From positions 29,625,632 through 29,689,631 of the forward strand of contig CM053243.1 in the NCBI GenBank assembly GCA_028583405.1: a DNA stretch of 64,000 nucleotides. The letters are read 5' to 3'. Of the stretch, positions 9,938 to 26,799 are shown piece by piece. Below the pieces are notes generated by a model that did no database searches, was not told where the DNA came from, and saw only the letters and a program-made list of their open reading frames with translations. The number at the start of each line of letters is the position of its first letter. The stretch's first letter is position 1. The stretch comes from Pogonophryne albipinna (Eukaryota > Chordata > Actinopteri > Perciformes > Artedidraconidae). A program made the translations under genes and the position numbers.

Positions 9938-12900
9938 TCATATCTCAGATATATTTTCCAAATAAGAAAACAATGGCAACCACAGAGCTTGAAAGATATG
10001 TCCACGATTATATTTTTCCAATGTCATTTTCTCCAGAGGTAAAAAATGTGTTATCTGATCAATGAAAAGTTTAAATGTTGGAGGACGTTCATTCTTCCAG
10101 AGTAAAAGTATACATTTCTTGGCAAAATATGTTATTGTGATAAGTATTCTGTAATGTTTGGGGTTCAGTTTAAAGTTTGGCATTTAACAGGAAAAAACAT
10201 GGATTTTGGCTCATTTCGATGCCTAAAACGGCTTTTGTGAGCGCATGAATCGAATCCCAGAAATGTTTCAAGAGATCACAGTCCCAAAACAGATGCATAA
10301 ATGTTCCTTCTTTTACTTTACATCTCGGACATTTTGAAGAGTTTTCTTTGGAAATGTTATGCATCTTTATGGGTGTGAGGTAAAATTTGTTGAGAAATTT
10401 AAAGTTTGCTTCTTTGATTTTATTGCTTGTGAATGGAAAATGTGTTCTTTCACAGATATTCAGCCAAGTAGTTTCATCTATCTGTATCCCTAAGTCCTTT
10501 TCCCAGATCTTTTTTAAAGTTGGAAAGGATGACTGAGCTCTTTTAGAAAAAACTGCATTAAATTCTCTAATTTTACCTTTGATCGTGCTCGATGACATCA
10601 ATATCTCCTCCTCTTCCAACAATCCCGATCTCAATTTATTGCTTTTAATAATTGGGTGGATCACGTTCCTAATTTGCAGGTATCTGAAAAAATCCTTATT
10701 TGAAATGTCATATTCTGCTCTTAAATCATTAAATGATTTCAATGTTATATCTTTGTGGAACAAATGTTTCAATTGCTTTATACCTGATTTCGTCCATTTG
10801 TTTATATTAATTGACAACAAATATTTGCTAAGATCAGGATTGTTCAAAATAGGAGAAAAGATTGAAATACCTGAGTTAAAATGAACTTTTTTTGTACAGT
10901 CCCTCCAGGCTAAAAGTGTATTGACCACTGTAAAACATTTGGCCATATTTTTCAACTTATTGAAGTCTTTAACAAATATAAGAGTTTCCACTGGCAACGG
11001 GTCAAAGATATTGGCTTCTATCTGAACACATAGTGAATCCTTTCTTCCCAGAGACCAAGATAGTACATTTCTTAATTGAGCTGACCAGAAGTAGTGTTGA
11101 AAGTTGGGAAGACCAAGACCACCCATAGTTTCTGGTTTCATAAGAGTAAGTAACTTGATTCTTGGTTTTTTATTACACCAGATACATTTTGAGATGTGTC
11201 TATTGAGAGGTTTAAAATAGTCAGCATATAAATAGCATGGTAACATTTGAAAAAGAAAAATACATCTCAGTAGAATATTCATTTTTATGACATTGATTCT
11301 TCCTAGCAGTGATATTGGTAATGTGGACCATTTAGATAAATCCTGTTTGATTTTGTCAATGAGTGGATTGTAATTCTCTTTAAACAGATTATCCAGGTGT
11401 GGTGTTATATTTATTCCTAAGTATTTAAAGCCACCTGGTGACAAATTAAAAGAACAAGACTTTTCCGAATTTGCTGTTGGCGTCATATTTAAGAAACAAG
11501 CATTCGATTTCTTAAAATTAATTTTATATCCTGAGTATCTTCCAAATTGCTCTATCGTGTCGTGCAAGTGTGGTACTGAATTGTCTGGGTCTGTTAAGTA
11601 AAGAATGATATCGTCAGCATAAAGAGAAATGTTGTGTTCATCGTTAATCTTCACTCCTTTAATACTTATGTTGTCTCGCACACATGATGCCAGTGGTTCA
11701 ATTACAATTGCAAAAAGCAAAGGTGACAGAGGACATCCCTGTCTTGTCCCCCTTGTTAGTGGAAAAAAATCTGAGGAACTGCAGTTAGTGATAACTGCTG
11801 CTTTAGGATTTTTATAAATTGATTTGACCCACTCTATGAACCGAGAGCCCATATTTAACCTGTTCAAGATAGCAAAAAGAAAATTCCACTCAACCCTGTC
11901 AAAAGCTTTCTCTGCATCTAAAGAAAGAAGCAGAGATGGCTTCTGACCGGTGTCCAAATGGTTTATAATATTCAAAAGTCTCCTTATATTATCAGAAGAA
12001 TATCTGCCCTTGACAAAACCTGTTTGATCAGGACTAATTAGTTTAGGTAAAAATAATTTCCAGTCGTTTTGCTAATAATTTGGTGATAATCTTATAATCA
12101 TGATCCAAGAGGCTTATAGGCCTAAATGAAGAACAATTCAAGGGGTCTTTCCCATCTTTATGTAGTACAGTAATATATGCAAGATTCATTGATTGAGGAA
12201 GTGTTCTGTTGTGAGAGAAGTTGTTAACCATTGACATAAATATAGGTTGAAGTTCAGTCCAAAACTCTTTGTAAAATTCTGCCGAGAAGCCATCTGGCCC
12301 TGGGCTTTTATTTATAGGCATAGATTTAAATTGCAGCCAAAACTTCTACTTCTGTAATTGATGAGTTTAGATACTCTTGATCTAAATCAGATAATGTAGG
12401 TAAATTAATGTTATGGAGATAATTGTCCAGTTCATCTTGTGAGTAATCACTTTGAGATTTGTATAATTTGTTATAAAATTCATAAAAAGTCTGGTTAATC
12501 TGTTTTGGGTGGTATTATCTTGTTGTCTTTCAGACGGATTGCCTTTATAGCCCTTTCTGCTTGCTGCTTCTTTAATTGATAGGCAAGTAGTTTACTTGGT
12601 TTATTGCCGAATTCATAATTACTTTGTCTGATAAGATTAATTTGTGTTATGATTTCATTTGTTAAGTCAATATTTAATTTAGCTCTGGCTGTGTTTAATT
12701 GTTTCCAGTTTTCATCTGTCGATGCGGATTTATGAAGTACTTCACATCTGTTTACTTCTCTTTCAAGTTCTTGTCTGAGCTTAATTTTTTCACGTTTTTT
12801 AAAAGATGTATATGAGATAATAAGTCCTCTTAAAGTAGCTTTTGCAGCTTCCCAAATAATATTCGGATCTATAGAGGGGTCATTGTTTTCTTTTATATAG

Positions 12901-13142
12901 TAAATTATCCACATTCGCATTTTTAATTTGAATTTTTCGTCTCTAAGTAAGGAGTTATCAAATGTCCAGCGCCTGGATACCAATTCTCCACTCTCCAAGT
13001 GAATAGTTAAATAAACTCTTGCATGATCTGAAATATTAATGGAATCAATTTTACATTCTTTTACCCTATGCATGTATTTTGAGGGAATAAAAAAATAATC
13101 TATTCTAGTATAAGAGTTGTGGACATTTGAAAAGAAAGTGTA
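9938..13142 (-). mobile_element. L1/Tx1-type LINE: linker, reverse transcriptase and C terminus
   Basis: Minus-strand frames: 13073-12495 (endonuclease end SINISDHARVYL, then a helical linker), 12321-12043 (NKSPGPDGFSAEFYKEFW, SFRPISLL), 11975-10170 (LLLSLDAEKAFDRVEWNFLF, GTRQGCPLSPLLFAIVIEPL, LYADDIILYL with YADD at 11610-11621, ISKCIWCNKKPRIK and the cysteine motif CPRCKVKEGTFMHLFWDC) and 10183-9938. These are pieces of one ORF separated by three frame breaks. DAEKAFD, RQGCPLSP and YADDIIL are diagnostic of the L1/Tx1 group rather than L2. The start of this ORF lies beyond the transposon at 13150-17182. Not functional. Confidence 0.92.
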
Positions 13143-13212
13143 ATCTTTGCAACCCTGTCTCCTACAAATTACGTTCCCACAGAACTAAACTGCATTCTCA
13201 ATTACGTTTAGC

Positions 13213-13357
13213 TAGAAACGTATTTTCTCCCACGTTACGTTCGTTATGAACGTATCTCAAATACGTTTATTTTCTACATATCTTCTAGAAACATATTTTC
13301 TCCCGCGCAACGTTTCTTATGAACGTATCTTAAATACGTTTATTTTCTACATATCTT
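13213..13357. repeat. Two 73-bp direct repeats inside the left TIR
   Basis: Units at 13213-13285 and 13286-13357 start tagaaacgtattttctccc and end ttattttctacatatctt, and contain the near-palindromes acgttacgttcgt and gaacgtatct. They are mirrored in the right arm at about 16975-17119. Such sub-terminal repeats could be transposase binding sites (inference). Confidence 0.8.
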
Positions 13358-13500
13358 TGCCATTTATTGTCTTGCTTATAATAATGATAATAGTCATGGA
13401 TAAATATCATTTTAGAGCACACATTTGAAATCAGTAGGCGAGGCTGTAATTTCGCCAGCTGTTACTCTCATGAGCGAGGCAGAAAATAATAGTTTTTAAC

Positions 13501-13611
13501 ATGCCAAAAAGCTGCTGTGTCGTTTATTGCACCTCAAACATTAAAACAAATCCAGAGTTACGTGTTTCTGTACTTCCTCTAAGCAGACAGGACAGTAACA
13601 GAAGATCTCTG
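13501..13611 (+). pseudogene. THAP-like N-terminal fragment, left arm
   Basis: A reading frame starting MPKSCCVVYCTSNIKTNPEL and ending with a stop after NRRSL. The C-x4-C spacing after a short Met-Pro start and a later LPL resemble the first zinc ligands and AVPTIF-upstream part of THAP domains, but the remaining ligands are absent. A sister copy in the right arm is at 16718-16831. Confidence 0.55.
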
Positions 13612-14789
13612 TGAAGCCAGATGTGGTGTTGTGAATGCGATATGATATCCGAAAAAAAAAATCAGTTTAGGATGGCCGAAGACACTACACTACCCATAAT
13701 CCCCAGCTATTGTTTGGGACTACAGTCCCGTTGACAAACCCCGTGATTAATCTTCAAGCTCTGGGATTGGATGTTGGAGTGGCAGTGCGCCAAGGTTACG
13801 CCGAGCGTCAAGCTCTTTGAAATGGAACGAAACCACGGCAGACTATTCAAAACTGGACCCGAACGCCCCCCCCAGAAATACACATGCTGGCTATTGTGTT
13901 TCGCAACATGTTCTCTATGGCACGTCTCTGGGAATTGTAGTTTTAAAAGACGTTTTCCCCAAAATTAGAAGTTGACAGTATTAAACTGTGTACAGCCCTG
14001 GAGGTTTAGGCGATAGGAAACACATTGGTGTGTACAAATTTAAAACATGTAATTACTAAATGGATGAAAATCGCTTGTATCCATAATGGGCAGCATTAAT
14101 ATATACCCACATGACAGTTCATTGTTACTTTGTAATTCTACTCCACTACAATTCAGAGGTTAACCTGGTATTTTTACTCCACTACATTTATTTGAGTTAC
14201 TTTGCAGATTCTGATTAATGATGTGAAATATAAACAACCCTTAAATCAGACTTTAGTTACATCTGAGTAAAATTCAGGGAAAGGTGATTGTCAAGTGCCA
14301 ACAATCAGGAGAGATATTTGATAGTTGGTGCTTGAGAAGACTAAACATTTATCTGCAGATCTCTATAAAGTATATTAATTACTCGTTATTCTCTACTAAT
14401 AGTTAATTAAAAACTGTATATAATTGCTATTTTGCACATCCCTTTCAAGATTTCAAGATTTTCTAAGGTTTATTGACATATCATATACACAACTAGTGTA
14501 GTTATGCAATGAATGAAAATCTTGGGTCACCAGTTCCTCAACAGTGCATTACAAGACATCTTTCAATATGTGTGTATACCACCATTAAACTGTCAAATTC
14601 TGCACATTTCTTATACTATCTACATACATAAGAGTATAATTAATGTGTATAATATCAGTTAAAATAAGTGCTTCAACATAGTTAACATTGCAGGAAAGCA
14701 ATATATTAGACGTTAAGTACTTTGTCAGGCTTAATATTTATCTGTAGATAGATACCCCCAAGGCTTTTTTCTTATTTGAAAGAAGACCT

Positions 14790-15149
14790 TGTCACGATCT
14801 GTCTGTGTTGTGTTTTTGTCATGTCTAGTTCTGTCTTTGGTTTCCTGTCTCTGTGTTCCCCCTCCCGTCTTTTCTGTTACTGCTGATTGTGTGCACCTGG
14901 TGCCCTGTGTTGTCTCCTCCCCCCTCACCTGTGTCCTGTTCAGTTGATTAGTTTGTGTGCATTTAAGTTCTGGTTTTTCTGTCTGTCTTTGTGGGATTAT
15001 TGATGTTGTTGGAAGGGTTTTTGTTCAGAGGAATTTTTGTGTTTTTGCCTTGCCTTAGTTTTACCTTGTTGCTAGTTTTGCAACAAAAGTATTTTGAATT
15101 TGGATATTCTGCATTTGGGTCCTGTGTACCTTTCCCTCCAGCCGTGACA
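14790..15149 (+). mobile_element. Solo LTR (360 bp) nested in the THAP-type transposon
   Basis: Begins TGTCACGATCTGTC and ends CAGCCGTGACA, the TG...CA ends of an LTR, with the 5-bp duplication GACCT on both sides (14785-14789 and 15150-15154). Its tgcatttgggtcctgtgtac block near the 3' end matches the LTR at 2105-2284, so both belong to one family or to close relatives. No internal region remains, as expected after recombination between two LTRs. Confidence 0.85.
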
Positions 15150-15154
15150 GACCT

Positions 15155-16700
15155 TAACCTAAAGTATTCTTTAATGTGTTAATAAAGGTTAATTAGTTTG
15201 TCTGTGTTGCACATCCTCCTATTAATATCTTTGTACATCCAGCACTAAACTGTTTTATTGTAGAGATCACTTATAGTATCTTCTTGATTTTTTATATTCT
15301 ATATTTCTATCATTGACCTTCTACTTTCCCCCTATGAAAGTATGTACTCTTAATATTTTTTTCATCAAATAACATTATTCAACAAAAATAACATTATTCA
15401 ACAAAAATAATTCAACAAAAATAATTCAATAACGTGCTTTCACCACTAGGCAGTGCACAAAAGGTACACACAGCATACTAATAATAACTTTGTATTATTA
15501 GTGTAGGACACTTGTGTATGTATAACATCTGAAGATGTGTAGTTTTATTCGTGTTTTTACATAATTTCACAGGATATTGCTATACTATTTCTCATGTTTT
15601 ACTTCTACACATTAATATCTGATTTGTAAAACATCACAGACAGAAAGGCATATCTGTCATTTAATGGTAAGCTATTGAAATTGTGATTCCATAGATGTGT
15701 CTCCCATCACCCAAATCCCCTGACTATTCTCTCAACTCAGTATTTACATTCTTATATTCAAAGAAAATCAGTAATATCTTTAAAAACTACAAGTCCTTTT
15801 CTATCAGCTGTGCACCGTTATGGTGTAAATATAACCTATCTACTAATTGGATCAAATATAAAAGTCAGCCGAATTACTATTGATACTGCAAGGAGACGTA
15901 TTTTGTGAAAAGAAATGCAAGATGTTGTTTAATTGTTGATATATTTATGATCCACGTCACATATTCAGTTTTGGCGGTAGTTCTCCTGTTTGTCCAGAAG
16001 TCTTCTCATCAGGGCTCTATAAATAAAGAACTACGGCAGATATGTAATATTTAATGCAGCCGAACCGTGTATTACAATGCCGTTATGTGATGACTTCCAA
16101 AGAGAAAAGCAAGAACACTCGGAATAAAGTATTATTTTATTTTTTTTAAATGTTTTCGGATATCATATCGCATTAACATCATATCCCAACATGCATTGCG
16201 GCTAAAACATCCAATCAACGAGCTTCAAGCTGTGGATCTTGGGTAATCTGTTCAGTGGGTTTGTGGTGTGTATCGCTCGAAATGTCCCTTATAGGCCTAC
16301 GTCTGTTTCCGGTGACTTTAGTTACGGCTAAAAAGCATGCTAAAAAGCCCAAGATTATAGAATTAAACGAATAAATAAAAACAAGGATAATTGTGTGTTA
16401 TTGTTGAGTAAATAACAGTGTGTTATTTAGAAAATAATAACAAATTAGAAGGAAAAAAAGATTTTCAAAAATACACACTTCAGTATTTGAGGCTCTTAGC
16501 CCCATTTCTTTTCCTCACAGACGGGAAAAAAAGTCCGATATTATACGATTTAAAATAAAAACAAATAAATAAAAAGATAAAACACTGGCATGTAATTTAC
16601 GTTAGAATAAATAGAATGGTTTTGAATAATAGATGAGATTAAAATCTACGTCACTTTACAGCCCCGCCCACTTTTGGGGAAATCAACGCTGTCATTTGAA
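15155..16700. other. Interior of the 4.0-kb transposon, no transposase seen
   Basis: AT-rich. A block near 16155-16255 (ttcggatatcatatcgc, gcttcaagctgtgg) is a diverged inverted match of 13634-13770, so the inverted arms originally reached further in. No ORF above 62 codons and no domain. Confidence 0.5.
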
Positions 16701-16706
16701 CGGCGA

Positions 16707-16831
16707 TCAAGCCTGAAGCAACAGAGATCTTCTGTTACTGTCCTTTCTTCTTAGAGGAAGTACAGAAACACGTAACTCTGGATTTGTTTTAATGTTTGAG
16801 GTGCAATAAACGACACAGCAGCTTTTTGGCA
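16707..16831 (-). pseudogene. THAP-like N-terminal fragment, right arm
   Basis: This mirrors the left-arm fragment, with LPLRRKDSNRRSLLLQA at its end and two residue differences. It lies on the minus strand inside the right terminal inverted repeat. Confidence 0.55.
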
Positions 16832-17182
16832 TGTTAAAACTATTATTTTCTGCCTCGCTCATGAGAGTAACAGCTGGCGAAATTACAGCCTCGCCTACTG
16901 ATTTCAAATGTGTGCTCTAAAATGATATTTATAAATGACTATTATCATTATTATAAGCAAGACAACAAATGGCAAAGATATGTAGAAAATAAACGTATTT
17001 AAGATACGTTCATAAGAAACGTAACGTGGGAGAAAATATATTTCTAGAAGATATGTAGAAAATAAACGTATTTGAGATACGTTCATAACGAACGTAACGT
17101 GGGAGAAAATACGTTTCTAGCTAAACGTAATTGAGAATGCAGTTTAGTTCTGTGGGAATGTAATTTTTAGGAGACAGGGTTG

Positions 17183-17744
17183 ATCTTTGACATCCTGATT
17201 TAGTTGACGCCATACATCAATAAGGCCGCATTCTGCACAAAGCCCCTGAAGGACCTTTGAGGATTTAAGATTGTGGCTCTTGGATTGGTTAGATTTATCT
17301 AATGTAGGGTTAAGAGTGCAGTTGAAATCGCCGCCCATCAGTCCTAATCCTTTACAATTTTCATTGAAGAGCAGCACCATGTCTGACATGAACATTGGTT
17401 CATCTATATTGGGAGCATAGACATTTAAAAAGGTGATTGGGGTTCCAAAAATAGTACCATCAACCAAAACAAACCGACCATTTGGGTCCGTAACTAATTT
17501 TTCTAATTCGAATGGGCAAGTTTTGTTTATCACAATAGCTGTCCCTCTGGGTTTTATATGATGAGAAATACACCTGACCTATCCAATCTCTTTTCAATTT
17601 AAGATGTTCAGTATCTGAGAGAAAGGTTTCTTGTAAGAAGACCACATCAGCTTTGTCTTTTTTAAGAAGAGATAATACTTTATTCCTTTTTATGGGGTTT
17701 CCCAAGCCTTTAATATTCCAAGAATAGATTTTCATGTTTTGCAT
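17183..17744 (-). mobile_element. L1/Tx1-type LINE: N-terminal endonuclease part
   Basis: The frame starts MQNMKIYSWNIKGLGNPIKR, the usual apurinic-endonuclease start with the SWNI and KGLGNPIKR motifs, and continues with DVVFLQETFL. After a frameshift near 17556 the second frame gives NVYAPN and GGDFN (catalytic DFN) and ends at DVWRQLNQDVKD, where the transposon at 17182 interrupts it. The sequence resumes with YTFFSN-like codons at 13142. The 5' flank (17745 to about 18100) probably includes LINE 5' UTR. Confidence 0.9.
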
Positions 17745-18234
17745 GGTGACTGCTGCATATCTGTGGGATTATATTTAATACGTTGTATATTTTGGCCCCA
17801 AACACAAAAGGGATTGTCACTGCTTTTATTATTTAACATTAAAACTAATGTAACACAAACGCAAAACACAAAAAGAAAACAATATAACATCCCACCCAAA
17901 CCAGGGTCTTCTGACCCTGGCAATTCATCTACCCAATTTGTTGTAGCCCAGAGAGAAACAAACGTCAGAGAAATGTACATCTCAGATCTAACGAAATGTC
18001 CTCTTTATGTTGGCAACTTGGAGCTCCCATCCTCAGTTCTCATTGAAAATAAATACATTTCTTCATAATTTTCCTCCTTAACAGGGGGCGGGTAGATAGA
18101 AATCCGCATCCCAAATGTCATCATGGTATGTTCCATCCGATCATTTACATGTCAAACAATATATTGCTATAAAAAAACAAGACAAATAAAAAAAGAACGA
18201 TCGGAGGACTGTACATGGTGATATCTTAACTGTC

Positions 18235-19535
18235 AAAATAAAAGTGGAGGAGGAAGGTTGTATTTTAAACAGAACTGTATGTTACTGTTTTGTCAGACCC
18301 CCTCCACTACCTTCTTTGTTGGTGTGGTCCGTTACGTCATTCTTTGTTGCCGGAAGCAAAGACACTGGTAAATATAACAAAATACAAATGAACCAGTTCG
18401 ATCCTGGAAAATCCTCTTAATGTGTCCTTGCGAAAAACGACAGATATTTAAGCTACCTCAAGACTTAGTGGAGACCAAAAATAGAGCAAAAAGGACACAG
18501 AACAATGGGCACATCAGACTTCAAATGAATTATTCCCTGAAACGAACACTTGACATTATGAGGGCGTATTATGAGGCTATATAACAGGCAAATTTCAACA
18601 TTCGTCAATGTGTCTTGTGTGTTATGTAATGAGCACCTGAGGGCCAAACAGAGGAAACAAGTTATTCCATGAGCCTTAGTTTTCCTTCTTTTTCTTCTTC
18701 TTCTTTTTCTTCTTCTTCTTCTTCTTCTTCTTCTTCTTCTTCTTCTTCTTCTTCTTCTTCTTCTTCTTCTGCTTTCCGCCGTGGGGCTTTGGGCCTTACA
18801 GGTATACAAAGAGGGAGTGAGTTGGAGAATGCGCCCTGCTTATTGGTAAAGACACAAAGTCTTGCAGTGGCCTTCCATCTGCTGCTCAGCATTCGCCGTC
18901 CATTCATTCCCACCAGGTTTGGGTGCAACCAGCTCTCAGCCTAGTCTTGCCCTTTTTTGTCTTGACAAACTGGTCTGCATCAAAATGTGCCTGCGGAGTG
19001 ACTTGAGTTACTTCACACACAGAACAACTCAGTTTTGTCTGCCCACATACATATTCCATAGTGGTTGAATACACAGTATTAGGAAACACTTTATACTTAC
19101 TGGACATGTTATACTCATTACATACTGTATATAAAATATGACCAAGAATGTGAGACAACTTTATAGAAATTCATATCACATCTGTTACTATGCCATTTGT
19201 CATACTTTGTTAAACTCACAAATAATAAAGTTCCATAACTTCAGTTGGGAACAGAGACCACGCCTTATCTCCCCAAGGCAATTTCCCATCCAATAGGTGT
19301 GTATAACCCTTTCTCCTGTCTGTTACTCCCTCTTTCAGCACAAGAACCAGAGGGGGATTCAATGGAGCCTGACTACCTGCACTGAGACCCTCACCCTGCA
19401 CCCTGAGTCTCAACTCTCAGTGTTTTTCAAGCCTTTCCCTGTTTTTTTGTATTAAACAAAACATTAAGCTTTCCCAATGGTGTGGTTTTTTCTTTTTGTG
19501 AAAAAGTGCAAATGCAGTGTTTGTATATAATTACT
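18235..19535. other. Non-coding stretch with a (CTT)n microsatellite
   Basis: No gene recognised. The (CTT)n run at 18684-18771 produces poly-Arg, poly-Glu and poly-Ser frames that are artefacts. Confidence 0.5.
18684..18771. repeat. (CTT)n microsatellite
   Basis: About 28 near-perfect ctt units, purine-rich on the minus strand. Confidence 0.95.
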
Positions 19536-19664
19536 TCACATATTTTTTTGCTGTTGGTCGTGAAATTGCTCCTGCTTCCTCCGCTCTGTGTCAGTGGGGA
19601 AGCCGTACATTCGTACTCCTTTCTCTGAGCCATTGGAGCATCCCCAGGCAGCACAGCAAACCAT
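19536..19664 (-). pseudogene. THAP-domain N-terminal fragment
   Basis: A frame from ATG at 19664 starts MVCCAAWGCSNGSEKGVRMY and continues GFPTDTERRKQEQF. The order C-x4-C, then Y-G-F-P-x-D, then RRK matches the start of THAP zinc fingers. The ATG lies in a good vertebrate start context (gtcgccaccatgg). After about 30 residues the similarity is lost, with no second zinc pair or AVPTIF box, so it is a remnant. It differs clearly from the THAP-like starts at 13501 and 16831. It may come from a P-type or other THAP transposon, or from a decayed host exon. Confidence 0.6.
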
Positions 19665-19829
19665 GGTGGCGACTAGGAGGCAGCACAGCAAACCAGGACA
19701 ACACGGAGGAAAAGGCACAGACAAACTGCATGATATGCTATTCAATGTTTATTGAATTCCATGTATTTGCAATGGATGTTCCTAAAACAACAGATTTAAC
19801 ATCATCATCATGCTGCTGCTGCTAGTCCT

Positions 19830-24972
<5,143 letters not shown>

Positions 24973-25026
24973 TGGAATGCCATTTAAGCCAAAATTAAAT
25001 AAATAAATAAATAAATAATTAAATAA

Positions 25027-25067
<41 letters not shown>

Positions 25068-25165
25068 TGCCTATGAAATAAATTCTGAAATAAATAAATG
25101 AGGCAATAAATATGTATACATGTACATTTAAATACACATTTATTTATTTCATGGGACTTTTATTT
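24973..25165. repeat. Left partner of a distant inverted repeat (TIR-like)
   Basis: Starts tggaatgccatttaagcc, then AAAT-rich tracts, a (TA)n run (25029-25062), gcctatgaaataaattctg and atgtacatttaaatacac. The reverse complement of all these blocks occurs at 31690-31857. No target duplication was found at the outer edges. It is either one large DNA element with LINEs inserted in it, or two independent copies of one short repeat. Confidence 0.65.
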
Positions 25166-25372
25166 CATAATGACACATTTATTTATTTCAAGAGACTTTT
25201 ATTTCATAATGACATATTTATTCATTTCAGGGGACTTGTATTTCATAATGACACATTTATTTATTTCAGGGGACTTGTATTTCATAATGACACATTTATT
25301 TATTTCAAGAGACTCGTATTTCATAATGACATATTTATTCATTTCAGGGGACTTGTATTTCATAATGACACA
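25138..25372. repeat. 39-bp tandem repeat, about six copies
   Basis: The unit is tttatttatttca, a gggact or gagact variant, then tttatttcataatgacaca. It repeats every 39 bp, so both strands show long ORFs of a 13-residue repeat that are not genes. It lies just inside the left inverted-repeat partner, like the sub-terminal repeats of DNA transposons. Confidence 0.85.
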
Positions 25373-26731
25373 TTTCCATTCCTTATTATGCAAATGAACG
25401 GGGCGTGGTTAGCTCACAGATCCAGACCAAAGCAACAGCACCACACTCCAGTACTCTTAAGTGGTTTGCAAACTGCCAATAAACCAAACCGGTTCAAGAA
25501 CCATTCTTGTGCTTTTCTGGTGCTTAACTGGTTCTTCTCTGGTCCGCCCAATGCTGCTCTTCTGAGAGCAACCGCTCTGGCAGCTTTCTCTAGTCTCTAC
25601 TGGGAAACAGCTAAAAGTCCTTCTGGAGGTAAGCAACGCTACACAATTACACCCAGTCTGAGAGTAAAATATTTCTCGAAGGTTCGTTTTGCTTTCTTAC
25701 AACGTTAAGTTAATGTTAACGTAACCTTAAGTTTGCTAGGAGGCTATTGTTACGAGCTAGCTGTCTTAGCTAACAACAGTTAGCAGCTAACGTTTTTTGC
25801 AGTTTGTGTTGCCCCTGAAAAACGTGATGTAGTTATTTAAGGGTATGTTAAATTAACGTTATTTTACAAGTTGAGAGAGTTAAGTTGTGTTTAAAATCGT
25901 CAATGTAATGCACGTTAGAGGTTTTGTGTTGGACATGAAGTTAGCTAACGTTAGCTAACTCTACCAGGTTAGCATGTTAAGCTGTACTTTCTGTGGCAGC
26001 TAGCTTAATACAAAGAGGGGTTTTGTGCTTCATTGCAAACCTTTTTTACAAATGTGTGTTAATCTACCTGAAACTGTAGGGACAGTTTGTTTCTACTCAA
26101 CTATACAGACCATTGTTGAGGAGATGCAAAACATACTGTACATGAGTTGGGTCCAACATATACCTTGAGTAATGTTACTTTTCTGCTAAAAATGAAACAT
26201 CATTATCAGATGAGGACATCACCAAAGTGTGTGAGCCTGTCAGGGGATTTGATCTGTTCTCTGCATGTCCTAAACACTGCTCTGGTATTACTTATCTTGT
26301 AAAATGCAAGTCTCTCGCTCTTGTCATAGTTCAGGCTTTGCATTTGAACTCCTATGACTGGTTGCGGACTTGAAGGGAACGCCTTCCTGACATCCAGGAA
26401 AAAGGTGAGATTCTAATACATTTGAATGCCAAAAGCAAGTTATTGTTTTTAACTTTTTAAATATGATTGTTTTGGGGCATTTCTGTTTTATTGGACAGAG
26501 GCAGTAGAGATCTACTGGAAACAGTGGAGAGGGAGATGATGATATGCAGCAAAAGGCCCAGCCGGATGGTTGCTGCTCCATGTGGAACGTGTGCTATCAG
26601 GTAAAGCACTTTGGTACCCAGTTATTTATGGTATTGAGTTTGAATTTAGCCTTTGGAATGTAATTTCCAACTGTGCATTGTAAAGACTGAAAAAACAGGC
26701 TCAGGTTAAAGCTTGTCCTCCTGTCTTCTCT
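25373..26731. other. Non-coding stretch, splice-donor-like sites but no recognised gene
   Basis: A 25410-25630 block ends in ggaggtaagc, another ends aaaaaggtgagatt near 26406, and a third ends caggtaaagc near 26603. Repeated gctaacgttagct words (25730-26010) are typical of fish intergenic or UTR DNA. The blocks could be 5' exons of a transposon or host transcript, but no protein domain supports this. Confidence 0.3.
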
Positions 26732-26732
26732 T

Positions 26733-26798
<66 letters not shown>

Positions 26799-26799
26799 G
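26732..26799. repeat. (CAAT)n tail microsatellite of a LINE
   Basis: About 17 units of a perfect tetranucleotide repeat at the 3' terminus of the minus-strand LINE. The related LINE at 2285 ends in only cttgatttgattt, so the tail has lengthened here. Confidence 0.9.

Larger units (their letters stand above)
13150..17182. mobile_element. 4.03-kb DNA transposon with long TIRs and THAP-like ends, inserted in the L1-type LINE
   Basis: Outer ends are caaccctgtctcct and aggagacagggttg (CA...TG). They are flanked by a perfect 7-bp duplication ATCTTTG (13143-13149 and 17183-17189). Removing one duplication and the element joins the LINE frame, which proves the insertion. The terminal inverted repeats are about 460 bp each (13150-13611 and 16722-17182) and each contains two 73-bp sub-repeats (acgtatttt...acatatctt). 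Both arms carry a short ORF starting MPKSCCVVYCTSN, like the zinc-binding start of a THAP domain. The middle has no transposase core. CA...TG ends, a duplication close to 8 bp and a THAP start point to the P superfamily. Kolobok and ISL2EU also have THAP domains but duplicate TTAA or two bases. Confidence 0.85.

Noticed and set aside
18465..18944. Arg-, Glu- and Ser-rich ORFs around 18700
   Set aside because: They are the three readings of a (CTT)n microsatellite; the flanks have no recognisable domain.
25112..25708. 198-residue ORF starting in the 39-bp tandem
   Set aside because: Half is the 13-residue tandem repeat and the rest has no recognisable motif; the strand-opposite repeat ORF is equally open.
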